Below are positions 8,380-18,300 of a stretch of 64,000 bases of DNA, one piece after another. The translations under genes and the position numbers were made by a program. Below the pieces are notes generated by a model, which did not search any database, was not told the DNA's origin, and was given only the letters and a program-made list of their open reading frames with translations. The stretch is from Paraneptunicella aestuarii (GTDB lineage: Bacteria; Pseudomonadota; Gammaproteobacteria; Enterobacterales; Alteromonadaceae), in the NCBI RefSeq assembly GCF_019900845.1, contig NZ_CP074570.1, positions 2,728,001 through 2,792,000 on the forward strand, in the 5' to 3' direction. Within the stretch, counting starts at the first letter, position 1; each line of letters starts with the position of its first letter.

Positions 8380-11300
8380 GCCGGTAACAGCTCTTCAAGT
8401 ATCACATCAAAACTGACCGATGCCAGTTGCCAGACACGGTCATCACCACAACTGCCCAGCACGGCCTGCATCGACAGGCTGTAGTTCACCAGGTTGCGAT
8501 GGCTATATAACACACCCTTCGGCTCGCCTGTGGAGCCCGATGTGTAGAAAACACCAATGCCATCATCGCCACCACAAACCGGTAAACCTCCTCTTTCCCC
8601 GGGCATCGATGATACCTGCTCTATCGCTGCATCCTCATCCATCACAATGACCTTCACACCTTCTGGCACAAAATCAGTCATGGCGAGCTTGGGGCACAAC
8701 ACCGCTGCGGCTACACTGTCCCGCAGCATGTATGACAACCTCGGGGCCGGATACTGGGTATCCAGCAACAGGAAACGGCCTCCGGCCTTGATAACCGCAA
8801 GCAATCCCACACAAAGCTCTCGTCCCTCTGACTGGTAAATACCTACCACATCACCGGACTGAATACCCTGGGACAACAGATAATACGCCCATTGATTGGA
8901 CAAGGACTCAAGCTCACCGTAGCTCAACGAAGCACTTCCACCATCTCCGGCTTCTGCACCCTCTACGGCTATATTGCCTGGTGTCGACATCGCCTGGGCA
9001 CTAAACAGCGCTCCGACTCCCGCTTCGCGGTCATAGTCAAAATCTGTCGCGTTCCAGGACGCCAACTGCTGTCCTTCTGCCTCGGTCAGCAACTTTAATG
9101 ATGACAACGCCATCTCAGGCCCACCTGACGCCATCCCTTCAAGGATCTGCTCCAGATGGCCTAACAAACGGCAGATACTGGACTGACTATAAACATCTTC
9201 CCGATATTCAACTTTAAATGACAAGACCCCTTGATAAGTAGCAGATACATCTAATCCATAATCAGATTTGGCATCTTCACTCTGGATCTCAAAAGTTAAT
9301 TCGTTATTAACCTGCCCCTGTTGTTCAATCACATCTTCAACCGGGTAGTTCTGGAACACCAGATAACTGTCGAACATCGCACTACCCTGAGGCAATTCAC
9401 TCAACTTCTGGATGTCTGCCAACGGCATATAGCTGTATTCTTCACGACGGATATTGTCTCCATGAATATGACTTAACAACTCTCCCAACGTACCCGACAA
9501 CGAGAAATTCACTCGACTCGGTATCGTGTTGATAAACAATCCAACTATCTGCTCAACACCCGACACCTGTGACGGACGACCCGATACCGTCGTACCAAAC
9601 ACGACATCCGATAATCCACTGTAACGCGACAACAAACACGCCCACGCCGCCTGTACTATGACATTCATCGTTACCTGTTGGCGCTTCGCCAACTGCTCCA
9701 GCGCCTGACTCACCGACACAGACAAACTCGTTCCCTGCCAGGCCGACGCAGCCGCCACCACATCACCCGACAACTTCGCAATCGATAATGGAGTCGGCTC
9801 ATCAAAACCGGCAAGGTAACCTGTCCAGTAATCTTCCGCCTGCGACGGCGCCTGAGCTCCCAACCATTGCATATAGGACCGGTACGGCTTCACCTTCGCC
9901 AGCACAGGCGCATGCCCCTGACACAAAGCTCGGTAACAGGCAAAAAGCTCCTGATTGATAATCGGTAATGACCAACCATCAAAGGCGCCCATAAAATAAC
10001 TCCACACCAGGTGATACTGCTCTCCACCAAGGTCAAACAGTCCCACACGCATCAACGGCGCACGCTCAAGGTCAATACCCTTCTCACGCTCCCGAGCCTG
10101 ATAAGCCTCCAAAGCTGCTTCCTGTGCTGATGCTTCCAGCCCCGAAAGGTCCTGCTCATGCCACGGTAATGCCGCATCGGCCAGCACCAACTGCTGGATA
10201 TTCTCATCTTCAAAACCGACAAACACCGTACGCAAGGCACTATGACGTGATATCAGATGCTGCCAGGCTTCACGAAGCCGCTCACCCTGTAGCGGCCCCC
10301 TGATACGATAGGTTATCTGACCAAGATAGGCCCCTGCTTCATTATCCAGTAAACGATGGAACAACATTCCCTGCTGCATCGGAACTGTCGGGTATATATC
10401 CTCAATATTCCTATAACGACGCTGCCACTGGTCCAGCTGCAACTGGCTCACCTTCGACAACGTAAAGTCACTCGGCGTATAACCACCGGCCCCAGGCTCA
10501 CAGCAATGGGCTGTCAAACTCAGCAGGGATTCTTTAATACAGCGACCAAGATGCTCCATGGTCTGCGCCCGATAGCTACCCGGGTCATAATCCACACCCA
10601 ATACCAGTGACCCCGATACCACCTGCCCGGAAATATTCAGCAACGCCTCTCTTGGATTACCCTGTGCAACATTACGTCCGCTAAACTCCCTGCCAACCTG
10701 GAACGCGGTCTCACTATTTACCGCCTGGTCAAACTGGCCCAGATAGTTAAAAGTCACCTCAACAGCACCGCCATCCGGTAAATCAATCTCCGGTGACAGG
10801 TAGCGGGCTATACCGTAACCCAGTCCACGGTTCGGCAACGCCCGGTATTGCTCTTTGACCTGCTTGATAATCTCGCCTGGATACTTCGCCTGAACATCCA
10901 GCGTCAGTGGGTACAAGGTGGTAAACCACCCCATCGTCTGCGTCACATCCAGCGATTCAAAAATATCTTCCCGACCATGACCTTCCATCCAGATACGCAA
11001 CGCACTGTTACCGCTCCAGCGGTATATACCTAACCAGACCGCCGCCAGTAACAGTTCGTTCACCTGGGTTCGATAGGCCGCCGGGCTCTGACGTAACAGT
11101 TGTTCCGTTTCCGCTTCATCCAGTTTGAATTGATGTACCGCAACATCCAGCTCCGACTCTACTCTCTCATCCTGTGGCAAGGCCGGCACATCGGCTCCAA
11201 GACTCCGTCGCCAGTAACCGATTTCAGCCTCAAACGCCTCGCTCTGACCATACTCAACCAGCGCCTCTGCCCAGCGCTGATACGATGTCGTTTTATTCCC

Positions 11301-14300
11301 CAGCAACAACCGCTCACCCCGGCTATGTTGCTCATAGGCCAGGCTTAAATCATCCAGCAATATCCGCCAGGAAACTCCGTCTACCACCGCATGGTGCAAC
11401 ACCAGTAATAATCGACTGTCCTGTGCCTCATCAGCATCAAAATAACCGACCTTCATTAACGGTCCACCCGACAATGAGAAGCTTTCCTGTAACTCCTGGC
11501 CCGTCTCACCCAAACACGCCGTTCGGGCCGACTCATCCATGCCTCTCATATCAACACGGGTAAATGCGCTATCAATCGACAGCTCCTGCAAGGGAAAGTA
11601 ATCACTATGCCACTGCCCATCCGACTCATAAAAACGCAGCCTCAATGCATCATGACGCTGGAAGATGGCATACAGCCACTCCCGTAACCACCTCTCGTCA
11701 ACATCCACCGGGGGAACCAGTAACAATGACATATTGTTATACGATGGCCTGACCTGCTTCTCGGCAAAAAACCAGTGATGTATCGGTAACAGCACCTGCT
11801 TGCCACTGACCTCGCCCTGGAAGACATCCATGCCGACTCTCTTATCCAGATTCGCCACGACATCGGCAATATTCTGATGTTCAAATAACTGACGAACCGA
11901 CAGGCTAATTCCGGCCTGACTTGCACGGGAAGCTATCTGGATGGAGATTATCGAATCCCCACCCAGCTCAAAGAAATTATCCCTGATACCGACACGCTCA
12001 ACACGTAACGCCGAAGACCAGATATCACATAAGGTCGATTCCACCTCATTACGCGGAGCAACATATTCTGACTGCTCAAGGTACTGTGACCCCGGAGCCG
12101 GTAACGCCTGCTTGTCCACCTTGCCGTTTAACGTCAGCGGTAAACTTTCCAGCAACAGAAAATGCCCGGGTATCATATAACCCGGTAAATGCCGTGACAG
12201 CCCGGCCTTGATATCCGACAGTACCTCAGAGCCCCCGCCCTGAACCTCCAACACCACATAACCGACCAGTTGCTTGTCATGACCGGCATCATCCCGTACC
12301 AGCACCACTGCATCCTGTACCTGCGGCAACTCCCGTAAACGCGACTCTATCTCCCCCGGCTCTATACGGTAACCCCGTATCTTCACCTGGTTATCCATCC
12401 GACCAAGAAATTCAATATTACCGTCTTCTCGCCAGCGAACCTTGTCTCCTGTTCGGTACAAACGACCACTATCTATCCATGGCAATTCCACAAAACGTGC
12501 TTCACTTAGCTCCCTGCGACCAAGATAACCCTGGGTCACACCATCGCCACCAATATACAATTCACCAGCCACACCCACGGGCTGCAAACCCTGAGCAGCA
12601 TCAAGCACATGCAAACGCGTATTACCCAACGGGCTGCCACTGGGCAGACTACCCGATAAACTGGCATCCCAATCCTTCGAATGCCACGTACTGGACGTAA
12701 TCGCTGTCTCCGTCAAACCAAATACATGAACCAGCTCCACATCGTACGCCATCCACTGACGCATCAACCGTACCGGTATCGCTTCACATCCAACCATCAC
12801 CACCCGCAGTCCTGACGGCGGTCTTTCATTATTCACTTCCAGCCAGTACAGCCATTCTCGCCACTGGGCAAACGAAAGCTCCAGTACGCTGATGGATAAA
12901 TCCTTCATCGATGCCTGCAGCTCGGCTGCTCCAACTAACCCACCACTTCCACGGCTCACCACCGTTGCACCCGACAACCATGCCGGTAACAGCTCTTCAA
13001 GTATCACATCAAAACTGACCGATGCCAGTTGCCAGACACGGTCATCACCACAACTGCCCAGCACGGCCTGCATCGACAGGCTGTAGTTCACCAGGTTGCG
13101 ATGGCTATATAACACACCCTTCGGCTCGCCTGTGGAGCCCGATGTGTAGAAAACACCAATGCCATCATCGCCACCACAAACCGGTAAACCTCCTCTTTCC
13201 CCGGGCATCGATGATACCTGCTCTATCGCTGCATCCTCATCCATCACAATGACCTTCACACCTTCTGGCACAAAATCAGTCATGGCGAGCTTGGGGCACA
13301 ACACCGCTGCGGCTACACTGTCCCGCAGCATGTATGACAACCTCGGGGCCGGATACTGGGTATCCAGCAACAGGAAACGGCCTCCGGCCTTGATAACCGC
13401 AAGCAATCCCACACAAAGCTCTCGTCCCTCTGACTGGTAAATACCTACCACATCACCGGACTGAATACCCTGGGACAACAGATAATACGCCCATTGATTG
13501 GACAAGGACTCAAGCTCACCGTAGCTCAACGAAGCACTTCCACCATCTCCGGCTTCTGCACCCTCTACGGCTATATTGCCTGGTGTCGACATCGCCTGGG
13601 CACTAAACAGCGCTCCGACTCCCGCTTCGCGGTCATAGTCAAAATCTGTCGCGTTCCAGGACGCCAACTGCTGTCCTTCTGCCTCGGTCAGCAACTTTAA
13701 TGATGACAACGCCATCTCAGGCCCACCTGACGCCATCCCTTCAAGGATCTGCTCCAGATGGCCTAACAAACGGCAGATACTGGATTCATCAAACGCGCTC
13801 TGATCAAATCGAATGTCCAGCATTAAAGTATTCTGGTACAGCACGGAAATATCCAAAGGATAATTTGACCACTGCAAGCCAGCAGCTGATTCAATTGAAA
13901 ATGCTCCGGATTTACTCTCTTTGTTCGTTGAGCCACCGTCAGAGCTTTCGATAAGCTTATTTACAGGGTAATTTTCAAACGTAAACAGACTATTGAATAA
14001 CGGAGTTCCATTAGGTAGTTCACTGGCACGTTGAATATCAGCTAAAGAAACAAAAGAATTTTCATCTCTGCTCAGGTTAGCCTGCTGCAATGCTTTGAGG
14101 TATTGAGCAATGGTAAGTTGCTCATCAAATCGGACTCGGCATGGAATAACGTTAATGAACAATCCCAGCATATTTTCCACACCAGGTAATTCAGCAGGCC
14201 GACCAGAGACGGTGGTTCCAAATACAACATCTTTATCGCCACTGTAATTGTGCAGCAGGTATGCCCAAGCCAGTTGCACCAAGGTATTCATTGTACAATT

Positions 14301-15275
14301 GCTCTGAGTGGCCAATTGATTTAACTGTTCCGCAATGTCGGCATTCACCAGAACATGGACATTACCGCATTCAGAAAAATGCTCATCACTATGTGAATTG
14401 GGCAGGCCAAGCCGTGTAGGTTCAGAAAATTCCTGCAAATACTCTTTCCAGAACAAACGTGAGGCTGTTGGATCCTGTTTGAGCAACCAGCGAATATATT
14501 CTTTAAACTGCAGAACTGGCGGCAATGAGGGAATCTGGTCTGCTACTAACTGACGATAAAATGTAAAGACCTCTTTAAACAGGATTGGCGTACACCAACC
14601 GTCAACCAACGCATGATGCCCAGCATAGACAAAGTGATATCTTTCGTCTTCTGTCCGGATAAGTGAAAATCTTAGTAATGGTGCCTGTTCAAAGTCGAAA
14701 CCTTTAGCTTTATCTGCTTTTCGATATGCTGTAAGCCTATCACTCAAAATCTCTTTTGATACATCACGCCAGTCTTCTTCGTTGAATTCTAGCGGGCAAT
14801 TTTGCTTCACTAACTGGTGGATATTTTCCGAATCCAGGCCAGTGAAACAAGTACGTAAAATATCATGTCTGTCGACGACTAACTGCCAGGCTTTTTTAAA
14901 GGCGTTAATATCGATACCACCAACCAGATCACAATAGGTTTGCAGTATATAACCCGAATCGGCCCCATCAAAAAGGCCATGAAAAATAAGACCGGCCTGT
15001 AACGGCGTAGCAATATAGAGATCTTCAATTTCCTTATGAGCTCCCTGAATCTTAACCAGTTCTTCACTGGTAATCGAAGCTAACGGAAAATCATGCTTAT
15101 CCTTGTTGAAGTCGTCTTTCAGTAAAGCAATGAGTTCTTCTTTCTGAGAACGTATATCCTGTAGTAGCGTTTCGTTTAGATTGTTATCAGGATCCAATAG
15201 TCTTAATTGACCATCAACCAAGCCAATACTGATATTTTTTTGCGCCAGTTGCTGTAATAAGTCCTTGCAGCTCAA
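8232..15275 (-). CDS. NRPS gene E, segment 1: TubC_N-C-A-PCP-E-C-A(N-terminal part)
   Basis: 2347 residues open. TubC_N-like docking at 1-53; DCL-type C at about 75-500 with HHALVDGW; A at about 520-1050 with core FYTSGSTGEPKG and code DVEEMGVITK; PCP at about 1085-1150 with LGGDS (Ser near 1107); E at about 1160-1590 with HHAVVDGVSW, EGHGRE and FNYLGQFD; a second C at about 1615-2050 whose active-site motif is FMGAFDG; then the start of a second A. The start codon is TTG, chosen because the docking sequence begins there exactly as in sister genes and a Shine-Dalgarno sequence lies 8 nt upstream. Two acidic pocket residues (positions 239 and 278) hint at a basic substrate, low confidence. The frame is lost near 8307 by one missing T, and the last about 25 residues are out of frame. 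Confidence 0.9.
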   Translation of the reverse strand: MSCKDLLQQLAQKNISIGLVDGQLRLLDPDNNLNETLLQDIRSQKEELIALLKDDFNKDKHDFPLASITSEELVKIQGAHKEIEDLYIATPLQAGLIFHGLFDGADSGYILQTYCDLVGGIDINAFKKAWQLVVDRHDILRTCFTGLDSENIHQLVKQNCPLEFNEEDWRDVSKEILSDRLTAYRKADKAKGFDFEQAPLLRFSLIRTEDERYHFVYAGHHALVDGWCTPILFKEVFTFYRQLVADQIPSLPPVLQFKEYIRWLLKQDPTASRLFWKEYLQEFSEPTRLGLPNSHSDEHFSECGNVHVLVNADIAEQLNQLATQSNCTMNTLVQLAWAYLLHNYSGDKDVVFGTTVSGRPAELPGVENMLGLFINVIPCRVRFDEQLTIAQYLKALQQANLSRDENSFVSLADIQRASELPNGTPLFNSLFTFENYPVNKLIESSDGGSTNKESKSGAFSIESAAGLQWSNYPLDISVLYQNTLMLDIRFDQSAFDESSICRLLGHLEQILEGMASGGPEMALSSLKLLTEAEGQQLASWNATDFDYDREAGVGALFSAQAMSTPGNIAVEGAEAGDGGSASLSYGELESLSNQWAYYLLSQGIQSGDVVGIYQSEGRELCVGLLAVIKAGGRFLLLDTQYPAPRLSYMLRDSVAAAVLCPKLAMTDFVPEGVKVIVMDEDAAIEQVSSMPGERGGLPVCGGDDGIGVFYTSGSTGEPKGVLYSHRNLVNYSLSMQAVLGSCGDDRVWQLASVSFDVILEELLPAWLSGATVVSRGSGGLVGAAELQASMKDLSISVLELSFAQWREWLYWLEVNNERPPSGLRVVMVGCEAIPVRLMRQWMAYDVELVHVFGLTETAITSSTWHSKDWDASLSGSLPSGSPLGNTRLHVLDAAQGLQPVGVAGELYIGGDGVTQGYLGRRELSEARFVELPWIDSGRLYRTGDKVRWREDGNIEFLGRMDNQVKIRGYRIEPGEIESRLRELPQVQDAVVLVRDDAGHDKQLVGYVVLEVQGGGSEVLSDIKAGLSRHLPGYMIPGHFLLLESLPLTLNGKVDKQALPAPGSQYLEQSEYVAPRNEVESTLCDIWSSALRVERVGIRDNFFELGGDSIISIQIASRASQAGISLSVRQLFEHQNIADVVANLDKRVGMDVFQGEVSGKQVLLPIHHWFFAEKQVRPSYNNMSLLLVPPVDVDERWLREWLYAIFQRHDALRLRFYESDGQWHSDYFPLQELSIDSAFTRVDMRGMDESARTACLGETGQELQESFSLSGGPLMKVGYFDADEAQDSRLLLVLHHAVVDGVSWRILLDDLSLAYEQHSRGERLLLGNKTTSYQRWAEALVEYGQSEAFEAEIGYWRRSLGADVPALPQDERVESELDVAVHQFKLDEAETEQLLRQSPAAYRTQVNELLLAAVWLGIYRWSGNSALRIWMEGHGREDIFESLDVTQTMGWFTTLYPLTLDVQAKYPGEIIKQVKEQYRALPNRGLGYGIARYLSPEIDLPDGGAVEVTFNYLGQFDQAVNSETAFQVGREFSGRNVAQGNPREALLNISGQVVSGSLVLGVDYDPGSYRAQTMEHLGRCIKESLLSLTAHCCEPGAGGYTPSDFTLSKVSQLQLDQWQRRYRNIEDIYPTVPMQQGMLFHRLLDNEAGAYLGQITYRIRGPLQGERLREAWQHLISRHSALRTVFVGFEDENIQQLVLADAALPWHEQDLSGLEASAQEAALEAYQAREREKGIDLERAPLMRVGLFDLGGEQYHLVWSYFMGAFDGWSLPIINQELFACYRALCQGHAPVLAKVKPYRSYMQWLGAQAPSQAEDYWTGYLAGFDEPTPLSIAKLSGDVVAAASAWQGTSLSVSVSQALEQLAKRQQVTMNVIVQAAWACLLSRYSGLSDVVFGTTVSGRPSQVSGVEQIVGLFINTIPSRVNFSLSGTLGELLSHIHGDNIRREEYSYMPLADIQKLSELPQGSAMFDSYLVFQNYPVEDVIEQQGQVNNELTFEIQSEDAKSDYGLDVSATYQGVLSFKVEYREDVYSQSSICRLLGHLEQILEGMASGGPEMALSSLKLLTEAEGQQLASWNATDFDYDREAGVGALFSAQAMSTPGNIAVEGAEAGDGGSASLSYGELESLSNQWAYYLLSQGIQSGDVVGIYQSEGRELCVGLLAVIKAGGRFLLLDTQYPAPRLSYMLRDSVAAAVLCPKLAMTDFVPEGVKVIVMDEDAAIEQVSSMPGERGGLPVCGGDDGIGVFYTSGSTGEPKGVLYSHRNLVNYSLSMQAVLGSCGDDRVWQLASVSFDVILEELLPAWLSGATVVSRGSGGLVGAAELQASMRIYPSAYWSFRLPSGENGCTGWK
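9200..10400 (-). other. C domain 2 of gene E with FM instead of HH
   Basis: A DCL-type condensation domain by its N-terminal motif (YPTVPMQQGMLFH) and by following an E domain. Aligned on WSY...DGW, the HHxxxDG motif reads FMGAFDG, so both histidines are replaced while Asp-Gly is kept (codons at about 9971-9996). The copy in module 3 has the same residues. Catalytic competence is doubtful by the usual rules, but selection appears to keep the rest of the domain. Confidence 0.8.
9322..13784. repeat. Repeat R3 copy a: A-PCP-E-C unit, gene E modules 1-2
   Basis: 4463 bp partner of 4725-9182. The frame is intact throughout, so this copy serves as reference. Ends lie in the C-A linker (SSICRLLGHLEQIL) and in the C domain at ENYPVEDVIEQ. 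Confidence 0.92.
15117..15275 (-). other. TubC_N-like docking domain, gene E
   Basis: The first about 53 residues show the pattern of this family: helix with LLQQLAQKN, a strand pair around ISIGLVDGQLRLL, then a helix starting at LLQDIRSQKEELIALL. TubC_N (beta-hairpin) docking domains bind short C-terminal motifs of the upstream NRPS protein. The likely partner is the gene D tail KGIQI. Confidence 0.8.
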
Positions 15276-15345
15276 AGTAAATACCCCTTAATACTGAAAG
15301 CAGTGCTAAAAATGTGAAATGCCATGTTTTTTCTTTTATCAGGCC
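15276..15345 (-). promoter_or_regulatory. Gene D-E spacer with ribosome binding site and TTG start
   Basis: The only non-overlapping gap between NRPS genes (70 bp). Read on the minus strand, AAGGGG (plus-strand 15284-15289) lies 8 nt upstream of a TTG at 15275-15273. The TTG is preferred because the docking domain beginning there matches the first residues of the other TubC_N starts, and no ATG or GTG fits as well. No convincing promoter or terminator is seen, so D and E are probably co-transcribed. Confidence 0.6.
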
Positions 15346-18300
15346 TCATATCTGAATACCTTTCTCTGCAAGTTCAGAACTGTCGGTCGCGAACACTTTG
15401 GAACTTTCCTGTAATTCTTTTTTCTGGTTTACATTGCCACAACGGACGATGATTTCCTGTAATGCCTGCTCCAACGCTTCACTAAAGCCCCTGATATCCT
15501 GATATTCCTGTCCCAGGGTGGTCTTCACACCAAGTTGCCCCTGATAAACATCACAAGAAACCGACATTACTGCAGGCGGGTTATTTTCGGGATGAACAGA
15601 ATGACCAGAAGAGAGCCCTCGAGCTGTTTGGAATTGCGTGTCCTGGTTGACAGATTTATCCAGTTGCCCCATATAATTAAACTTGATTGCGGGTTCTGGC
15701 AGCGCCTGATCCAGTTTTATTACTTCCTGATCATTATTGATGTGCTTCAAGATCCCATAACCAATACCGTTGTTGGGAACTTCTCGATACTGGTCTTTTA
15801 CTGCCTTAATTAAATCACCAATATCTTCTGTTTTTCCCGATGACAAAATCAATGGGTAAATCGAAGTAAACCAACCCACTGTTTCACCGACATCACAATT
15901 ATCAAATAATTCTTCACGGCCATGACTTTCCATCTTCAATAACATGGCCTCCCCACCTAACCATCGCTTGTAAGCTTTTAACAAGCCAGTTAGTAAGAGT
16001 TCGTTGATCTGAGTGCGATAGGCTTTGTTGCATTCTCCCAATAGGAATGTGGTTTCTTTTTCTGTCAGCTGAAAACGAGCAGTCTGAAAATCCCTTTCTG
16101 ACTTCGTTCTGGTTTTCATAGATTTGGGGATGGGTGTAACAGAGGATGACATTTTCTGCACCCAATAATTACGCTCCTTACGCATCAGGTCAGACTTGGC
16201 ATACTGATGGACTTTTTCACCCCACTGCTGGAAAGAGTTGCTTTTTGGACGCAGCTGAATTTCACCACCTTGTGCTAACTGCCCCCATCCATATTCCAGA
16301 TCATTCAATAAAATACGCCATGAAACGCCATCGACTATCAGGTGATGCATAACAAATAACAACACATTGCGCTCACCATTAATTCTAAATAGAGCAGCTT
16401 TAAAGAGCGGACCATTCTGGATATTGAGGCTCCCCTGAAGTCGCTCACAATGCTGTTCAACCTGATTTCTCCAATCAGCTTCATCAGGATTATTTAGCTC
16501 AAAAACCTCAATGGACTGAACTATCATTAGCCGATTAAAAGGCATATAGATCGTTTCAAGCTTTTCACCCGTTTGGTTAAAACGCAGTCGTAAAGCATCG
16601 TGACGAGAATAGATAGCTGTGATTAATTTATGTAAATCAGATTCAGTTAAAGCAACTGGCGCCTCTAACAATACCGACTGATTGTAATGGTTTGGCACCG
16701 GCAGGTTCATTTCGAAAAACTGAATTTGAATAGGCAGTAATGGCATGACACCAGTAACCTCGCCCTGAGGAGCAGAAACAATCTCTTCGGTGCTGACAAA
16801 TGGTGCTAACGCTTCAATTGTCAGCTGCTCCAGCAGATCCCTGACACCAAAGAACAGCCCCTGCTGACGAGCCATAGACACTACCTGAATTGAGATAATA
16901 GAGTCACCACCAAGAGCAATGAAGTTGTCCTGTATCCCAACTTTAGGAATTTTTAGTACTTCTTCCCAAATTTTACACAGCTGTTCTTCAATCTCATTTT
17001 CAGGCGCTACGTATTTCTCTTTTTGAATATCAGATAATTCTGGTGCCGGCAGAGCTTTCCTATCCACTTTGCCATTTGGAGAAAGCGGCATAGTATTCAG
17101 AAAGACGTAGTTAGCTGGCAACATATAATCAGGAAGATGCTTTTTAAGCTCTGCCTGATACTGATCAATCAACATTGATGTACGCGCCTTGCGTAGCAAT
17201 TCGTCTTGTTCATATTGCAGTTCATTAACAACAACATAAGCAACTAAACGGGCTTCAGCATCACTCCCCTGCCAAACGATAACTGCAGCGTGATCAACCC
17301 CAGCAATAGCACTAAGCAAGACTTCGATTTCACCCAACTCAATGCGAAATCCTCTTAACTTCACCTGATTGTCAATACGACCAATATATTCCAAATCACC
17401 GGTGTTTAGTCGTTTAACCAAATCACCTGTACGGTATAAACGTTGAGCAGGTATATTCACATTGGTATTAGTGATAAATTTCTCGGCCGTCAATTCCGGT
17501 TGATTTAGATAACCTTCAGCCAACCCCGCCCCACCAATATAAAGTTCACCCACACATCCAAGTGGCACCAAATGATGCTGAGAATCCAAAACATAACACT
17601 GGGCATTGGTTAATGGCTTACCAATTGGAATGACTGGCGCAGGTAATGTTTCGACATTATTAATATTGAAAATTGTGGTTCCTACCGTTGCTTCCGTAGG
17701 CCCGTATTCATTGATGAACTGGCAATTTGGCAGATTCACCAACCAAGGGAAAATCACTTCTGAAGTAAGTTGTTCACCTGCAACCACAAGCACATGTCTG
17801 GCATAAGGAGCAGTTTGTCCTTGAGTGTAATTATATAAAGCTTTCAGGTGTGCGGGTGTGATCTTGAATAACAAGGCGTCAGTGCTGTTAAACAAGCAAT
17901 CACTTAAAGACTCAATTGGCAACGCTTCTTCTGGCAACAATCGAACATATAACCCGGCAATTAAAGGAATAAATAAAGACTGTACTGTCGCATCAAAAGC
18001 TACAGGTGAACTCACCACCGAACCTTTAATCAGCCCCTGTAAAAATGCATCTTTACCGGCACAAATAAAATTAACCAGACTACGATGTTGAATAAGAACA
18101 CCTTTAGGTTGCCCGGTTGAGCCCGATGTATAAATGGCATAAGCGATACTGTTAGCTTCGGCGTCGAGTGCCCCAATATTTGATTTGGGCATTGTAGACA
18201 GACTGGAACTTTGAACCCCTTCATCAAGGCATAAATGCCTGCTATCACTTACCGGAAGTTGACTACTCAAATGCGTTTGAGTAACGAGCAAACTGGCTCC

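Larger units (their letters stand above)
4725..9182. repeat. Repeat R3 copy b: A-PCP-E-C unit, gene E modules 2-3
   Basis: 4458 bp, tandem with 9322-13784 across a 139-bp unique spacer. The 5-bp length difference equals the sum of the indels found. One clear substitution was seen (5907 vs 10507 region). Confidence 0.92.
1236..15275 (-). other. Gene E locus: three-module NRPS (reconstructed, frame-disrupted)
   Basis: Five open segments join into one trimodular NRPS when small indels are corrected against a near-identical copy elsewhere in the window. Order: TubC_N docking, C(DCL)-A-PCP-E, C(DCL, FM motif)-A-PCP-E, C(DCL, FM motif)-A-PCP-E. Lesions: -1 near 8307, a compensating +1/-1 pair at about 5690/5665 with a stop between, a -2/-1 pair at 5425-5400 that garbles about 11 residues but keeps frame, -1 near 5050, and -1 near 3858. 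All lie in repeats. All three modules end in E, so three D residues are predicted; A codes are DVEEMGVITK twice, then DATKVGEVGK (Asn). There is no thioesterase and the tail DGIEI looks like a docking motif. I infer an intact gene with sequence errors; a decayed gene cannot be excluded. Confidence 0.8.

Noticed and set aside
11174..11563. Plus-strand open frame of 129 codons, rich in Pro, His and Thr, repeated at 6573-6962
   Set aside because: It is antisense to the E domain of gene E and exists in both copies only because the coding strand is duplicated; no ribosome binding site or recognisable domain.
1236..15275. Thioesterase or reductase release domain at the end of gene E
   Set aside because: The residues after the last E domain number only a few dozen and contain no GxSxG or NAD(P)-binding motif.
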